Source of the DNA: ZC4RG19 sp036279475
GTDB lineage: Bacteria; Actinomycetota; Acidimicrobiia; Acidimicrobiales; VFJN01
Assembly (NCBI GenBank): GCA_036279475.1
Contig: DASUJB010000134.1
Location: 1-29,041, forward strand
Direction: 5' to 3'
Length of the DNA stretch: 29,041 nt
Part shown: positions 1 to 7,149 of the stretch, in pieces
Layout: every line of letters starts with the position of its first letter
Position numbering within the stretch: the first letter of the stretch is position 1
Translations under genes and position numbers: made by a program
Notes under the pieces: generated by a model
Database searches by the model: none
What the model saw: only the letters and a program-made list of their open reading frames with translations
What the model was told of the DNA's origin: nothing

Positions 1-90
1 GGGCCGCCCGCCGCCCATTCCGCCCTCGCCACCCGCGCCCGCACGGCGCCACCAGCCACCTGCACACGTACTGCACGAAACGGAGCGATC

Positions 91-1845
91 ATGAAGATCA
101 CCGGGGCCCAGGCCCTCATCAGAGCCCTCGAGATGGAGGGCGTGGAGACCATCTTCGGCCTGCCCGGTGGGGCCATACTCCCCGTGTACGACCCCATCAT
201 CGACAGCCCGGTGCGCCACATCCTCGTGCGCCACGAGCAGGGCGCCGGCCACATGGCCGAGGGGTTCGCCCACGCCACCGGTCGCCCGGGGGTGTGCATG
301 GTCACCTCCGGGCCGGCGGCCACCAACGTGGTCACCCCCCTGTGCGACGCCTACATGGACTCGGTCCCCCTGGTGTGCATCACCGGCCAGGTGGCGTTCT
401 CGGCCATCGGCACGGACGCCTTCCAGGAGTGCGACACGATCGGCATCACCCGGTCGGTCACCAAGCACAACGAGCTCGTCACCGAGGCGCAGGAGATCCC
501 CCTCCGGGTGCGCCAGGCGTTCCACCTGGCCACCACCGGTCGGCCGGGCCCGGTGCTGCTCGACGTCCCCAAGGACATCGTCGACCCGGCCAACCCCCGC
601 TCGCAGATGGAGTGGTACTGGCCGTCCGACGACGAGGTGGCGGCCAGCCTGCCCGGCTACCGGCCCACGACCAAGGGCCACCCCAGGATGATCCGGCAGG
701 CCGCCGAGCTGATCACCCGGGCCCACCGGCCGGTCATCTACGCCGGGGGCGGCATCCTCAAGGCCCGGGCCGCCGAGGCGCTGCGCGAGCTCGCCGAGCT
801 GTGCGACATCCCCGTGGTCACCACGCTCATGGCCCGAGGAGCCTTCCCCGACGACCACCCGCTGTGCCTCGGGATGCCGGGCATGCACGGCAACTACACG
901 GCCGTCACCTCCATGCAGCAGAGCGACCTGCTCCTCGCCCTCGGCAGCCGCTTCGACGACCGGGTCACCGGCAAGGTCGACGGGTTCGCCCCCGACGCCA
1001 AGGTGGTCCACGTCGACATCGACCCTGCCGAGCTGGGCAAGGTCCGACGTCCCGACGTGCCCATCGTCGGGGACTGCCGCCTCGTCATCGAGGAGCTCGT
1101 CGGGGCGGTGCGCGACCTGCTGGCGGCTGGCACCACGCCCCCGGACCGCTCGGCGTGGAAGCAGGCCATCTCGGGCTGGCAGGAGAGGTACCCCCTCACC
1201 TACCAGCAGTCCGAGCCCGGCGAGGCCCTCAAGCCCCAGTTCGTGATCGAGCGGCTGCGCGACTCGACCCCCGACGACACGATCGTCGTGTCGGGCGTCG
1301 GCCAGCACCAGATGTGGACCTCCCAGTACTGGAGGTTCCGGCATCCCTACACGTGGGTGAGCTCCGGCGGCCTGGGCACGATGGGCTTCGCGGTGCCTGC
1401 CGCCATCGGCGCCAAGGTGGGCCGCCCCGACCGCACGGTGTGGGCGGTCGACGGCGACGGCTGCTTCCAGATGACGGCGCAGGAGCTGGTCACCGCGGCC
1501 AGCGAGCGGATCCCGGTCAAGGTGGCGATCCTCAACAACGCCTACCTCGGCATGGTCCGCCAGTGGCAGGAGATGTTCTACGACGAGCGGTACAGCGAGG
1601 TGTACCTCTCGCCCGACCTGCCCGACTACAAGCTGTGGGCCGAGGCCATGGGGTGCGTGGGCATGCGGGTCGAGGCGCCCGAGGAGGTCGACGCCGCCAT
1701 CCAGAAGGCCAACGAGATCGACGACCGCCCGGTCGTCATCGACTTCCGCACCGACGCCCGGGAGAAGGTGTACCCCATGGTCCCCGCTGGCCTCACCAAC
1801 GACCAGATCGTCACCGACCCGTCCCAAGGGGAGGGAGGCCGCTGA
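91..1845 (+). CDS. ilvB: Acetolactate synthase large (catalytic) subunit
   Basis: Makes 2-acetolactate from two pyruvates, or 2-aceto-2-hydroxybutyrate from pyruvate and 2-oxobutanoate. This is the first shared step of valine, leucine and isoleucine synthesis, using ThDP, Mg and FAD. The 584 residues match the usual family length. The N-terminal ThDP domain (about 1-170) carries the catalytic Glu49 in RHEQGAGHMAEG. A central FAD/linking domain spans about 195-335. The C-terminal ThDP domain has the GDG motif at 455-457 and the paired Asn at 482-483. The ATG start has a CGGAGC ribosome site just upstream (81-86). The stop overlaps the ilvN start by one base (TGATG), so the two subunits are probably translationally coupled. 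The 90 bases upstream show no terminator or leader peptide; any attenuator would lie outside the window. Confidence 0.98.
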   Translation: MKITGAQALIRALEMEGVETIFGLPGGAILPVYDPIIDSPVRHILVRHEQGAGHMAEGFAHATGRPGVCMVTSGPAATNVVTPLCDAYMDSVPLVCITGQVAFSAIGTDAFQECDTIGITRSVTKHNELVTEAQEIPLRVRQAFHLATTGRPGPVLLDVPKDIVDPANPRSQMEWYWPSDDEVAASLPGYRPTTKGHPRMIRQAAELITRAHRPVIYAGGGILKARAAEALRELAELCDIPVVTTLMARGAFPDDHPLCLGMPGMHGNYTAVTSMQQSDLLLALGSRFDDRVTGKVDGFAPDAKVVHVDIDPAELGKVRRPDVPIVGDCRLVIEELVGAVRDLLAAGTTPPDRSAWKQAISGWQERYPLTYQQSEPGEALKPQFVIERLRDSTPDDTIVVSGVGQHQMWTSQYWRFRHPYTWVSSGGLGTMGFAVPAAIGAKVGRPDRTVWAVDGDGCFQMTAQELVTAASERIPVKVAILNNAYLGMVRQWQEMFYDERYSEVYLSPDLPDYKLWAEAMGCVGMRVEAPEEVDAAIQKANEIDDRPVVIDFRTDAREKVYPMVPAGLTNDQIVTDPSQGEGGR

Positions 1846-2387
1846 TGTCGCCCGTCCCCGGCACCGATGCCCGGCACCACACGCTCGTCGTGCTGGTCGA
1901 GAACCGGGCCGGCGTGCTGGCCCGGGTGGCCAGCCTGTTCGCCCGGCGCGGGTTCAACATCTTCTCGCTGGCCGTCGCCCCCACCGAGGACGACCGGTTC
2001 AGCCGTATCACCATCGTCGTCGACGTGGCCTCCTCGCCGCTGGAGCAGATCACCAAGCAGCTCTACAAGCTGGTCAACGTGGTCAAGATCAGCGAGCTCG
2101 ACCCCCGCGACTCGGTCGAGCGGGAGCTCATGCTCGTGACCCTGCGTGCCGACGTCACCGCCCGCACCCACGTGATCGAGCTGGTCAACCTGTTCGAGGG
2201 TCGGGTCGTCGACGTCGGCCACGACGAGATGACCGTCAGCCTCGACGGCACGCCCGACCGGCTCGACGACATCGAGGACCTGCTGCGACCGTTCGGCATC
2301 GTCGAGCTGCAGCGCACCGGCCGGGTGGCGCTGCCCCGGCTCGAGCACGCGGCGCCGTCGCTGCGCTCCGTGCGCCGCACGGCCTGA
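1845..2387 (+). CDS. ilvN: Acetolactate synthase small (regulatory) subunit
   Basis: Regulatory partner of IlvB; in this family it stimulates the catalytic subunit and confers feedback inhibition by valine. It has 180 residues. An N-terminal ACT domain (about 12-85) contains the loop ENRAGVLARVASLFARRGFN, where branched-chain amino acids bind in homologues. A C-terminal ALS_ss domain follows (about 95-165). The ATG shares a base with the ilvB stop, and a purine-rich AGGGGAGGGAGG stretch (about 1827-1838), inside the end of ilvB, serves as its ribosome site. It is slightly longer than many homologues because of a basic C-terminal tail. ilvC follows after 84 bases containing a hairpin. Confidence 0.97.
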   Translation: MSPVPGTDARHHTLVVLVENRAGVLARVASLFARRGFNIFSLAVAPTEDDRFSRITIVVDVASSPLEQITKQLYKLVNVVKISELDPRDSVERELMLVTLRADVTARTHVIELVNLFEGRVVDVGHDEMTVSLDGTPDRLDDIEDLLRPFGIVELQRTGRVALPRLEHAAPSLRSVRRTA

Positions 2388-2399
2388 ACCATCCCCTCT

Positions 2400-2437
2400 G
2401 GCGCCGCCCACGCCGCGCTGGCGCGGTGGGCGACGCC
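2400..2437 (+). promoter_or_regulatory. Hairpin in the ilvN-ilvC gap
   Basis: GGCGCCGCCCAC (2400-2411) can pair with GTGGGCGACGCC (2426-2437) with one mismatch, and the inner GCGC/GCGC can extend the stem. There is no T-run after it, so it is not a standard intrinsic terminator. It could be a partial terminator or a processing/stability element that sets ilvC levels relative to ilvBN. The function is inference. Confidence 0.45.
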
Positions 2438-2471
2438 AGGAGCGCCAACCATCCGAGAGGAACCCACCGCC

Positions 2472-3497
2472 ATGGCGAACGTCTACTACGAGAAGGACGC
2501 GGACCGGTCGCTCATCGCCGGCCGCAAGGTGGCCGTGATCGGCTACGGGTCGCAGGGCCACGCCCACGCCCTCAACCTCAGGGACTCGGGCGTCGACGTC
2601 CGCGTGGGCCTGCGCCCCGGGTCGTCGTCGGTGGCCAAGGCCGAGGCGGCCGGCCTGCCGGTCCGCTCCATCGCCGACGCCGCCGCCGAGGCCGACCTCG
2701 TCATGCTCCTGGGGCCCGACACCGAGCACAAGGCGATCTTCACCGAGCACGTCGCCCCCCACCTCCAGCCCGGGGACGCCCTGTTCGTCGCCCACGGCTT
2801 CTCCGTGCGCTTCGGCCAGGTCGTGGCGCCCGAGGGCGTCGACGTGGCCCTCGTCGCCCCCAAGGGCCCGGGCCACCTCGTGCGCCGCACCTACACCGAG
2901 GGCGGTGGCGTCCCCTGCCTGGTGGCCGTGGCCCAGGACGCCACCGGCAACGCCCACGGCCTGGCACTGGCCTACGCCGACGCCATCGGCGGTGCACGCG
3001 CCGGGGTGCTCGGCACCACCTTCGAGGAGGAGACCGAGACGGACCTGTTCGGCGAGCAGGTCGTGCTGTGCGGCGGGCTCACCGCCCTGGTGCAGGCCGG
3101 CTTCGAGACCCTCACCGACGCGGGCTACCAGCCCGAGTCGGCCTACTTCGAGTGCCTGCACGAGCTGAAGCTCATCGTCGACCTCATGTACGAGCAGGGC
3201 ATCGCCGGCATGCGCTACTCGATCAGCGACACCGCCGAGTACGGCGACCTCACCCGCGGCCCCCGGGTCGTCAACGAGGCGGTGCGGGCCGAGATGCGCA
3301 CCATCCTCGACGAGATCCGCGACGGGCGGTTCGCCGAGGAGTGGATCGCCGAGTCGGAGTCCGGCCGGGCCACCTTCGCCAAGCTGCGGGAGGAGGGTGC
3401 CGCCCATCCCATCGAGAGGGTGGGCGCCGAGCTGCGGGCCATGATGCCCTGGATCTCGGCCGGCAAGCAGCGCGTCCAGGACGCCTCGGGCGGCTGA
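2472..3497 (+). CDS. ilvC: Ketol-acid reductoisomerase (class I)
   Basis: Isomerises and reduces acetolactate or acetohydroxybutyrate to the dihydroxy acids, with Mg and NAD(P)H; second shared step of branched-chain amino acid synthesis. The 341 residues fit the short class I type. The Rossmann motif GYGSQG is at 24-29, followed by the RPGSSS phosphate-binding loop typical of NADPH-using enzymes. The all-alpha domain carries the metal ligands Asp191 and Glu195 in TDLFGEQ, then FECLHELKLIVDLMYEQG. The ATG is preceded by GAGAGG (2455-2460). It is the third gene of ilvBNC and ends in a strong hairpin facing the convergent serine hydrolase gene. ilvD, the next pathway step, is not in the window. 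Confidence 0.98.
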   Translation: MANVYYEKDADRSLIAGRKVAVIGYGSQGHAHALNLRDSGVDVRVGLRPGSSSVAKAEAAGLPVRSIADAAAEADLVMLLGPDTEHKAIFTEHVAPHLQPGDALFVAHGFSVRFGQVVAPEGVDVALVAPKGPGHLVRRTYTEGGGVPCLVAVAQDATGNAHGLALAYADAIGGARAGVLGTTFEEETETDLFGEQVVLCGGLTALVQAGFETLTDAGYQPESAYFECLHELKLIVDLMYEQGIAGMRYSISDTAEYGDLTRGPRVVNEAVRAEMRTILDEIRDGRFAEEWIAESESGRATFAKLREEGAAHPIERVGAELRAMMPWISAGKQRVQDASGG

Positions 3498-3514
3498 GCG
3501 TCGGGTCCGGGCCG

Positions 3515-3547
3515 GGGCCGGGCCGACCGGCTACCTCGGCCCGGCCC
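3515..3547. terminator. 12-bp GC stem between convergent ilvC and hydrolase genes
   Basis: GGGCCGGGCCGA (3515-3526) pairs perfectly with TCGGCCCGGCCC (3536-3547) around a 9-base loop. It lies in the 51-base gap between two convergent genes, where a shared bidirectional terminator is expected. It lacks a T-tract on either strand, which is common for actinobacterial terminator hairpins but makes the call less certain. Confidence 0.6.
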
Positions 3548-3548
3548 G

Positions 3549-4652
3549 TCACCGTGACGGCGCGGCCCGGAACGCGTCCACGAGCCGGGCCCGCCAGTCG
3601 GCGAGGTCGGCGTCGTGGTGGTCCTCCGGCGAGCGGCCCAGGCGGACGGCGGCGAGGTCGAGGGCCGGGCACAGCACCAGCGACTGGCCCTCGAACCCGC
3701 TGGCCCAGAACGTGCCGAGGTCGTCGCCCACGCTCCACCAGTGGGCGCCGTACCAGCGGTCCTGGTCGGGGTCGCGGCTGCGGATGCGGCGGCCGTGGTC
3801 GACCCAGGGGGTGGGGACCAGCTGCTCGCCCTCCCACACCCCTCCCCGGAGGTAGAGCAGCCCGAACCGCAGGTAGTCGTGGGCGGTGGCGGCGACGTCC
3901 GACGAGGCGACGAACGTGCCGGCGTCGTCGAAGCCGGGCTGCGCCGAGGTCATGCCCAGGGGGCCGAACAGGCGCTCGCGGAGGAACCGCTCGTAGGGGG
4001 CGCCGGGACCCACCGTGCGGGCGACGATGCCCGACACGATGTTCGACGTGCCCGACGAGTAGTTGAAGGCGGCACCGGGCGGGTGGGCGAGCGGCCGGTC
4101 GGCCGCGAAGTGGGCCACGTCACCCCGGCCTGCCCCGAAGAGCATCTCGATGACGTCCGAGGACCCGGCGTCGTCGTACACCTCGCTGAACGCCAACCCG
4201 TCGCGCATGGCGAGCAGGTGCTCGAGGGTCACCGCACCGCGGGGGTCGCCGTCGCCCGACCACTCGGGCACCGGCGCGGGGGCCGTCGGGTCCAGCCGGC
4301 CCTCCGCCACCAGCATCCCCACCACGGCGTGCAGCATCGACTTGGCCATCGACCACGATCGCAGCCGGGTGCCCGGCCCGACCGGCTGGTGGGGGCGGTC
4401 CCAGTGCTCGAGGGACCCGCCGTAGCGCTCGGCCACGAGGGACCCGCGGTGGACGACGGCCACGGCGTAGGTCGTGCCGTAGCGGTCCCGGTCCGACATG
4501 ACCTCGTCGAGCAGCGCCGCCAGGGCGGGCACGGCACGGGGCGGGGGCTCGCCGCCGGGCCACCCCTCGGTGGGCCAGGGCACGCCCGGCGGCTGGGAGG
4601 GGAGCGGCACGAGCTCGCGGGCCACCATCTCGACCGTCCTCGGCGCGTCCAT
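3549..4652 (-). CDS. Serine hydrolase, class C beta-lactamase/DD-peptidase-like fold
   Basis: A 367-residue member of the beta-lactamase-related family (Pfam Beta-lactamase), which includes esterases, DD-peptidases and 6-aminohexanoate-dimer-hydrolase-like enzymes. The nucleophile motif SMAK is at 101-104 (Ser101, Lys104). The second motif Tyr-Ser-Ser is at 198-200 in FNYSSGTSN. The context WSMAKSMLHAVVGMLVAEG and the later HWWSVGDDLGTFWASGFEGQ resemble the 6-aminohexanoate-dimer hydrolase/esterase branch more than true beta-lactamases. No signal peptide is visible, so it is probably cytoplasmic. The first ATG was chosen; no clear ribosome site precedes it. It sits downstream of serC on the same strand (92-base gap) but has no evident link to serine synthesis. 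The substrate cannot be told from sequence. Confidence 0.88.
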   Translation of the reverse strand: MDAPRTVEMVARELVPLPSQPPGVPWPTEGWPGGEPPPRAVPALAALLDEVMSDRDRYGTTYAVAVVHRGSLVAERYGGSLEHWDRPHQPVGPGTRLRSWSMAKSMLHAVVGMLVAEGRLDPTAPAPVPEWSGDGDPRGAVTLEHLLAMRDGLAFSEVYDDAGSSDVIEMLFGAGRGDVAHFAADRPLAHPPGAAFNYSSGTSNIVSGIVARTVGPGAPYERFLRERLFGPLGMTSAQPGFDDAGTFVASSDVAATAHDYLRFGLLYLRGGVWEGEQLVPTPWVDHGRRIRSRDPDQDRWYGAHWWSVGDDLGTFWASGFEGQSLVLCPALDLAAVRLGRSPEDHHDADLADWRARLVDAFRAAPSR

Positions 4653-4701
4653 CCCGGCACGGTACGCCGCTCGCCGCGGCCCGGCACCGGTGTGGCGGGA
4701 G

Positions 4702-4754
4702 GCCGGGGTGCGGGCGCCGGGGTGCGGGCGCCGCCGAGCCCGGCTCAGGCTCGG
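4702..4754. repeat. 14-bp tandem duplication plus small hairpin at the serC 3' end
   Basis: The 14-mer GCCGGGGTGCGGGC occurs twice head to tail (4702-4715, 4716-4729). Next to it CCGAGCC (4734-4740) and GGCTCGG (4748-4754) form a 7-bp stem spanning the serC stop codon. No T-run follows on the minus strand. It may act as a weak terminator between serC and the hydrolase gene. Confidence 0.55.
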
Positions 4755-5875
4755 AGGCGGTCCACCACGTGGTCGATGCAGCGGGTGAGGGCCTCGACGT
4801 CGTCGGGCTCGATGGCCGGGAACATGGCGATGCGGAGCTGGTTGCGACCCAGCTTGCGGTAGCTCTCCGTGTCGACCACGAAGTTGTTCCGCAGCACGGT
4901 GCCCACCGCGGTGGCGTCGACCGAGCTGTCGAGGTCGACGGTGGCCACGACGTGGCTGCGCAGCGCCGGGTCGGTGACGAACGGGGTGGCGTAGTCGCTG
5001 GCCTCGGCCCAGCCGTAGACGATGTCGGCCGACCGGTCGCAGCGCGCCGCCGCGAACGGCAGGCCCCCGTTGTGCAGGATCCACTCGACCTGCTGCACCG
5101 CCAGGAAGATGGTGGCCAGCGCCGGCGTGTTGTAGGTCTGGTCCCTGCGGCTGTTGTCGAGCGCGATGCCGAGGTCGAGGAAGGCCGGGCACCAGCGGTC
5201 GGAGGCGGCGAGGCGCTCGATGCGCTCGACGGCCGCGGGCGACAGGGCGGCCAGCCACAGCCCCCCGTCCGAGGCCAGCGCCTTCTGGGGGGCGAAGTAG
5301 TAGGCGTCGACCTGGCGGGTGTCCAGCCGCAGGCCACCGGCGGCCGAGGTGGCGTCCACCAGCACCAGGCCGTCGGCGCCCTGGGGCCGCCGGGGATCGA
5401 CCGCCACCCCCGTCGACGTCTCGTTGTGGGTGAGGCAGTAGGCGTCGACGTCGGGTGTGGCCTTGGCCTGGGGGGCATCGCCGGGCGGAGCCTCGATCAC
5501 GTCCGGGCGCTCCAGGTGGGGAGCGGCGGCGGCGCAGGCCGCGAACTTCGACGAGAACTCGCCGAAGGACAGGTGCTGGCTGCGCTGCTCGACGAGCCCG
5601 AACGTGGCGGCGTCCCAGAAGGCGGTGGTGCCGCCGTTGCCGAGCGCCACCTCGTAGCCGTCGGGCAGCGAGAGCAGCTCGGCCACGCCGTTGCGGAGGC
5701 CGGCGACCATGAACCTCACCGTCGCCTGCCGGTGGCTGGTGCCCATGTACTGGCGGCCGGTGTCGGCCAGGGCGTTGAGCGCCTCGGGCCGCACCTTCGA
5801 CGGCCCCGACCCGAACCTGCCGTCGGCGGGGAGCAGGTCGTCGGGGATCCGAATCTCTTCGATGGGCACGCTCAC
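4745..5875 (-). CDS. serC: Phosphoserine aminotransferase, actinobacterial type
   Basis: Converts 3-phosphohydroxypyruvate and glutamate to phosphoserine and 2-oxoglutarate; second step of serine synthesis after SerA, encoded 3.4 kb away. It is a class V aminotransferase of the mycobacterial type: FGSGPSKVR near the N terminus, LGNGGTTAFWD in the cofactor pocket, and the PLP lysine in YYFAPQKALASDGG (Lys198 counted from this start). GTG at 5875 was chosen over GTG at 5884. A GATAGT -10-like hexamer (5888-5883) lies 7 bases upstream of 5875, which fits a leaderless transcript and gives 376 residues. A further in-frame GTG lies at 5869, so the start could differ by a few codons. Divergent from the aspartate aminotransferase gene, leaving about 40 bases between them. 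Confidence 0.95.
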   Translation of the reverse strand: MSVPIEEIRIPDDLLPADGRFGSGPSKVRPEALNALADTGRQYMGTSHRQATVRFMVAGLRNGVAELLSLPDGYEVALGNGGTTAFWDAATFGLVEQRSQHLSFGEFSSKFAACAAAAPHLERPDVIEAPPGDAPQAKATPDVDAYCLTHNETSTGVAVDPRRPQGADGLVLVDATSAAGGLRLDTRQVDAYYFAPQKALASDGGLWLAALSPAAVERIERLAASDRWCPAFLDLGIALDNSRRDQTYNTPALATIFLAVQQVEWILHNGGLPFAAARCDRSADIVYGWAEASDYATPFVTDPALRSHVVATVDLDSSVDATAVGTVLRNNFVVDTESYRKLGRNQLRIAMFPAIEPDDVEALTRCIDHVVDRLRA

Positions 5876-5916
5876 GCGTGCCACTATCGCGGCCGTCGAC
5901 CGAAGGAGCCAGCCCG

Positions 5917-7140
5917 TTGCCCCCCACGAGCCGCATCTCCGCCCGCGTCGCCGCCATCAGCGAGTCGGCCACCCTGGCCGTCGATGCCAAGGCCAAGGCG
6001 CTCAAGGCTGCCGGTGAGCCGGTCATCGGCTTCGGCGCGGGCGAGCCCGACTTCCCCACGCCCCCCCACGTGGTCGAGGCGGCCGTCGCCGCCTGCCGCA
6101 CGCCCCGCTTCTACAAGTACACGCCGGCGGCCGGGTTGCCCGAGCTGCGCGAGGCCGTGGCCGTGAAGACCAAGCGCGACTCCGGCCTGGCCGTCACGGC
6201 CGCCCAGGTGCTGGTGACCAACGGGGGCAAGCACGCCGTGGGCAACACGTTCACCACGCTGCTCGACCCGGGTGACGAGGTGCTCCTCCCAGCCCCGTAC
6301 TGGACCACCTACCCGGAGCCGATCCGGCTGTCCGGCGGCGTGCCCGTGGTGCTGCCCACCGACGAGGCCTCCGGGTTCAGGGTGACGGTCGACCAGCTGG
6401 AGGCGGCGCTGACCGACCGCACCAAGGCGCTGGTGTTCGTCTCGCCGTCGAACCCCACCGGTGCCGTCTACCCCCCGGCCGAGGTCGAGGCCATCGGGCG
6501 GTGGGCGGCCGAGCGGGGCATCTGGGTCGTCACCGACGAGATCTACGAGCACCTCACCTACGGCGACCACGTGTTCAGCTCGATCGCCACCCTGGTGCCC
6601 GAGCTGGCCGACCGGTGCATCGTCCTCAACGGCGTGGCCAAGACCTACGCCATGACCGGGTGGCGGGTGGGCTGGATGATCGGCCCGGCCGACGTCGTGG
6701 CGGCCGCCGCCAACCTGCAGTCCCACACCACCTCCAACGTCGCCAACGTGTCGCAGGCGGCGGCGCTGGCCGCGGTGGCCGGCGACCTGTCGGCGGTGGC
6801 CGGCATGCGGGCCGCGTTCGAGCGGCGGGGCCGCGCCATGGTGGGCCTCCTGTCGGAGATCCCCGACGTGCGGGTCCTCGAGCCCCAGGGGGCGTTCTAC
6901 GCCTTTCCGAACCTGTCGGCGTACCTCGGGCGGACCATCCGGGGCGTGACGCCCACCACGACCGTCGAGCTGTGCAGCCTCCTCCTCGACGAGGCCAAGG
7001 TGGCCATCGTGCCCGGCGAGGCCTTCGACGCCCCGGGCTACGCCCGCCTGTCGTTCGCGCTCGGCGACGAGGACCTCCTCGAGGGGTGCCGGCGCATCGC
7101 CGAGCTCCTCGCCGGGGCCGCCCCGCGGGCGCGCTCCTAG
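5917..7140 (+). CDS. aspC: Aspartate aminotransferase-like PLP enzyme (class I)
   Basis: A class I aminotransferase of the I-beta/I-gamma type, most likely aspartate:2-oxoglutarate transaminase. Prephenate or other dicarboxylate amino transfer is possible in this subfamily. There are 407 residues from a TTG at 5917. That start is supported by AAGGAG (5903-5908) eight bases upstream and by the family N terminus TSRISARVAAISESATLAVD; an upstream in-frame start at 5878 would overlap serC and lacks a ribosome site. Motifs: FGAGEPDF, SPSNPTGAVY, the Asp/Tyr pair in VTDEIYEHL, and the PLP lysine at about 242 in GVAKTYAMTGWRVGW. Its stop codon is embedded in a promoter-like TAGCCT hexamer for the next gene. 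Confidence 0.93.
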   Translation: MPPTSRISARVAAISESATLAVDAKAKALKAAGEPVIGFGAGEPDFPTPPHVVEAAVAACRTPRFYKYTPAAGLPELREAVAVKTKRDSGLAVTAAQVLVTNGGKHAVGNTFTTLLDPGDEVLLPAPYWTTYPEPIRLSGGVPVVLPTDEASGFRVTVDQLEAALTDRTKALVFVSPSNPTGAVYPPAEVEAIGRWAAERGIWVVTDEIYEHLTYGDHVFSSIATLVPELADRCIVLNGVAKTYAMTGWRVGWMIGPADVVAAAANLQSHTTSNVANVSQAAALAAVAGDLSAVAGMRAAFERRGRAMVGLLSEIPDVRVLEPQGAFYAFPNLSAYLGRTIRGVTPTTTVELCSLLLDEAKVAIVPGEAFDAPGYARLSFALGDEDLLEGCRRIAELLAGAAPRARS

Positions 7141-7143
7141 CCT
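7138..7143 (+). promoter_or_regulatory. Candidate -10 element overlapping the aspC stop
   Basis: TAGCCT begins with the TAG stop of the aminotransferase gene and ends six bases before the GTG of the S9 peptidase. This spacing would give a leaderless mRNA starting at the GTG. The same TAGCCT hexamer precedes greA, the H1-like gene and the M1 peptidase gene in this window. No clear -35 was identified. Confidence 0.4.
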
Positions 7144-7149
7144 GGCGGC

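Noticed and set aside
1..90. Attenuator or leader peptide upstream of ilvB
   Set aside because: No branched-chain codon run, stem or T-run was found in the 90 bases available; any such element would lie outside the window.
294..2387. A 697-codon plus-strand frame starting inside ilvB
   Set aside because: Only its last 180 codons, from 1845, are real (ilvN). The upstream part is an out-of-frame read of ilvB.
3549..4652. Antibiotic-resistance beta-lactamase
   Set aside because: The SxxK and YxS motifs only show the fold. There is no export signal, and surrounding motifs look more like esterase/6-aminohexanoate-dimer hydrolase relatives.
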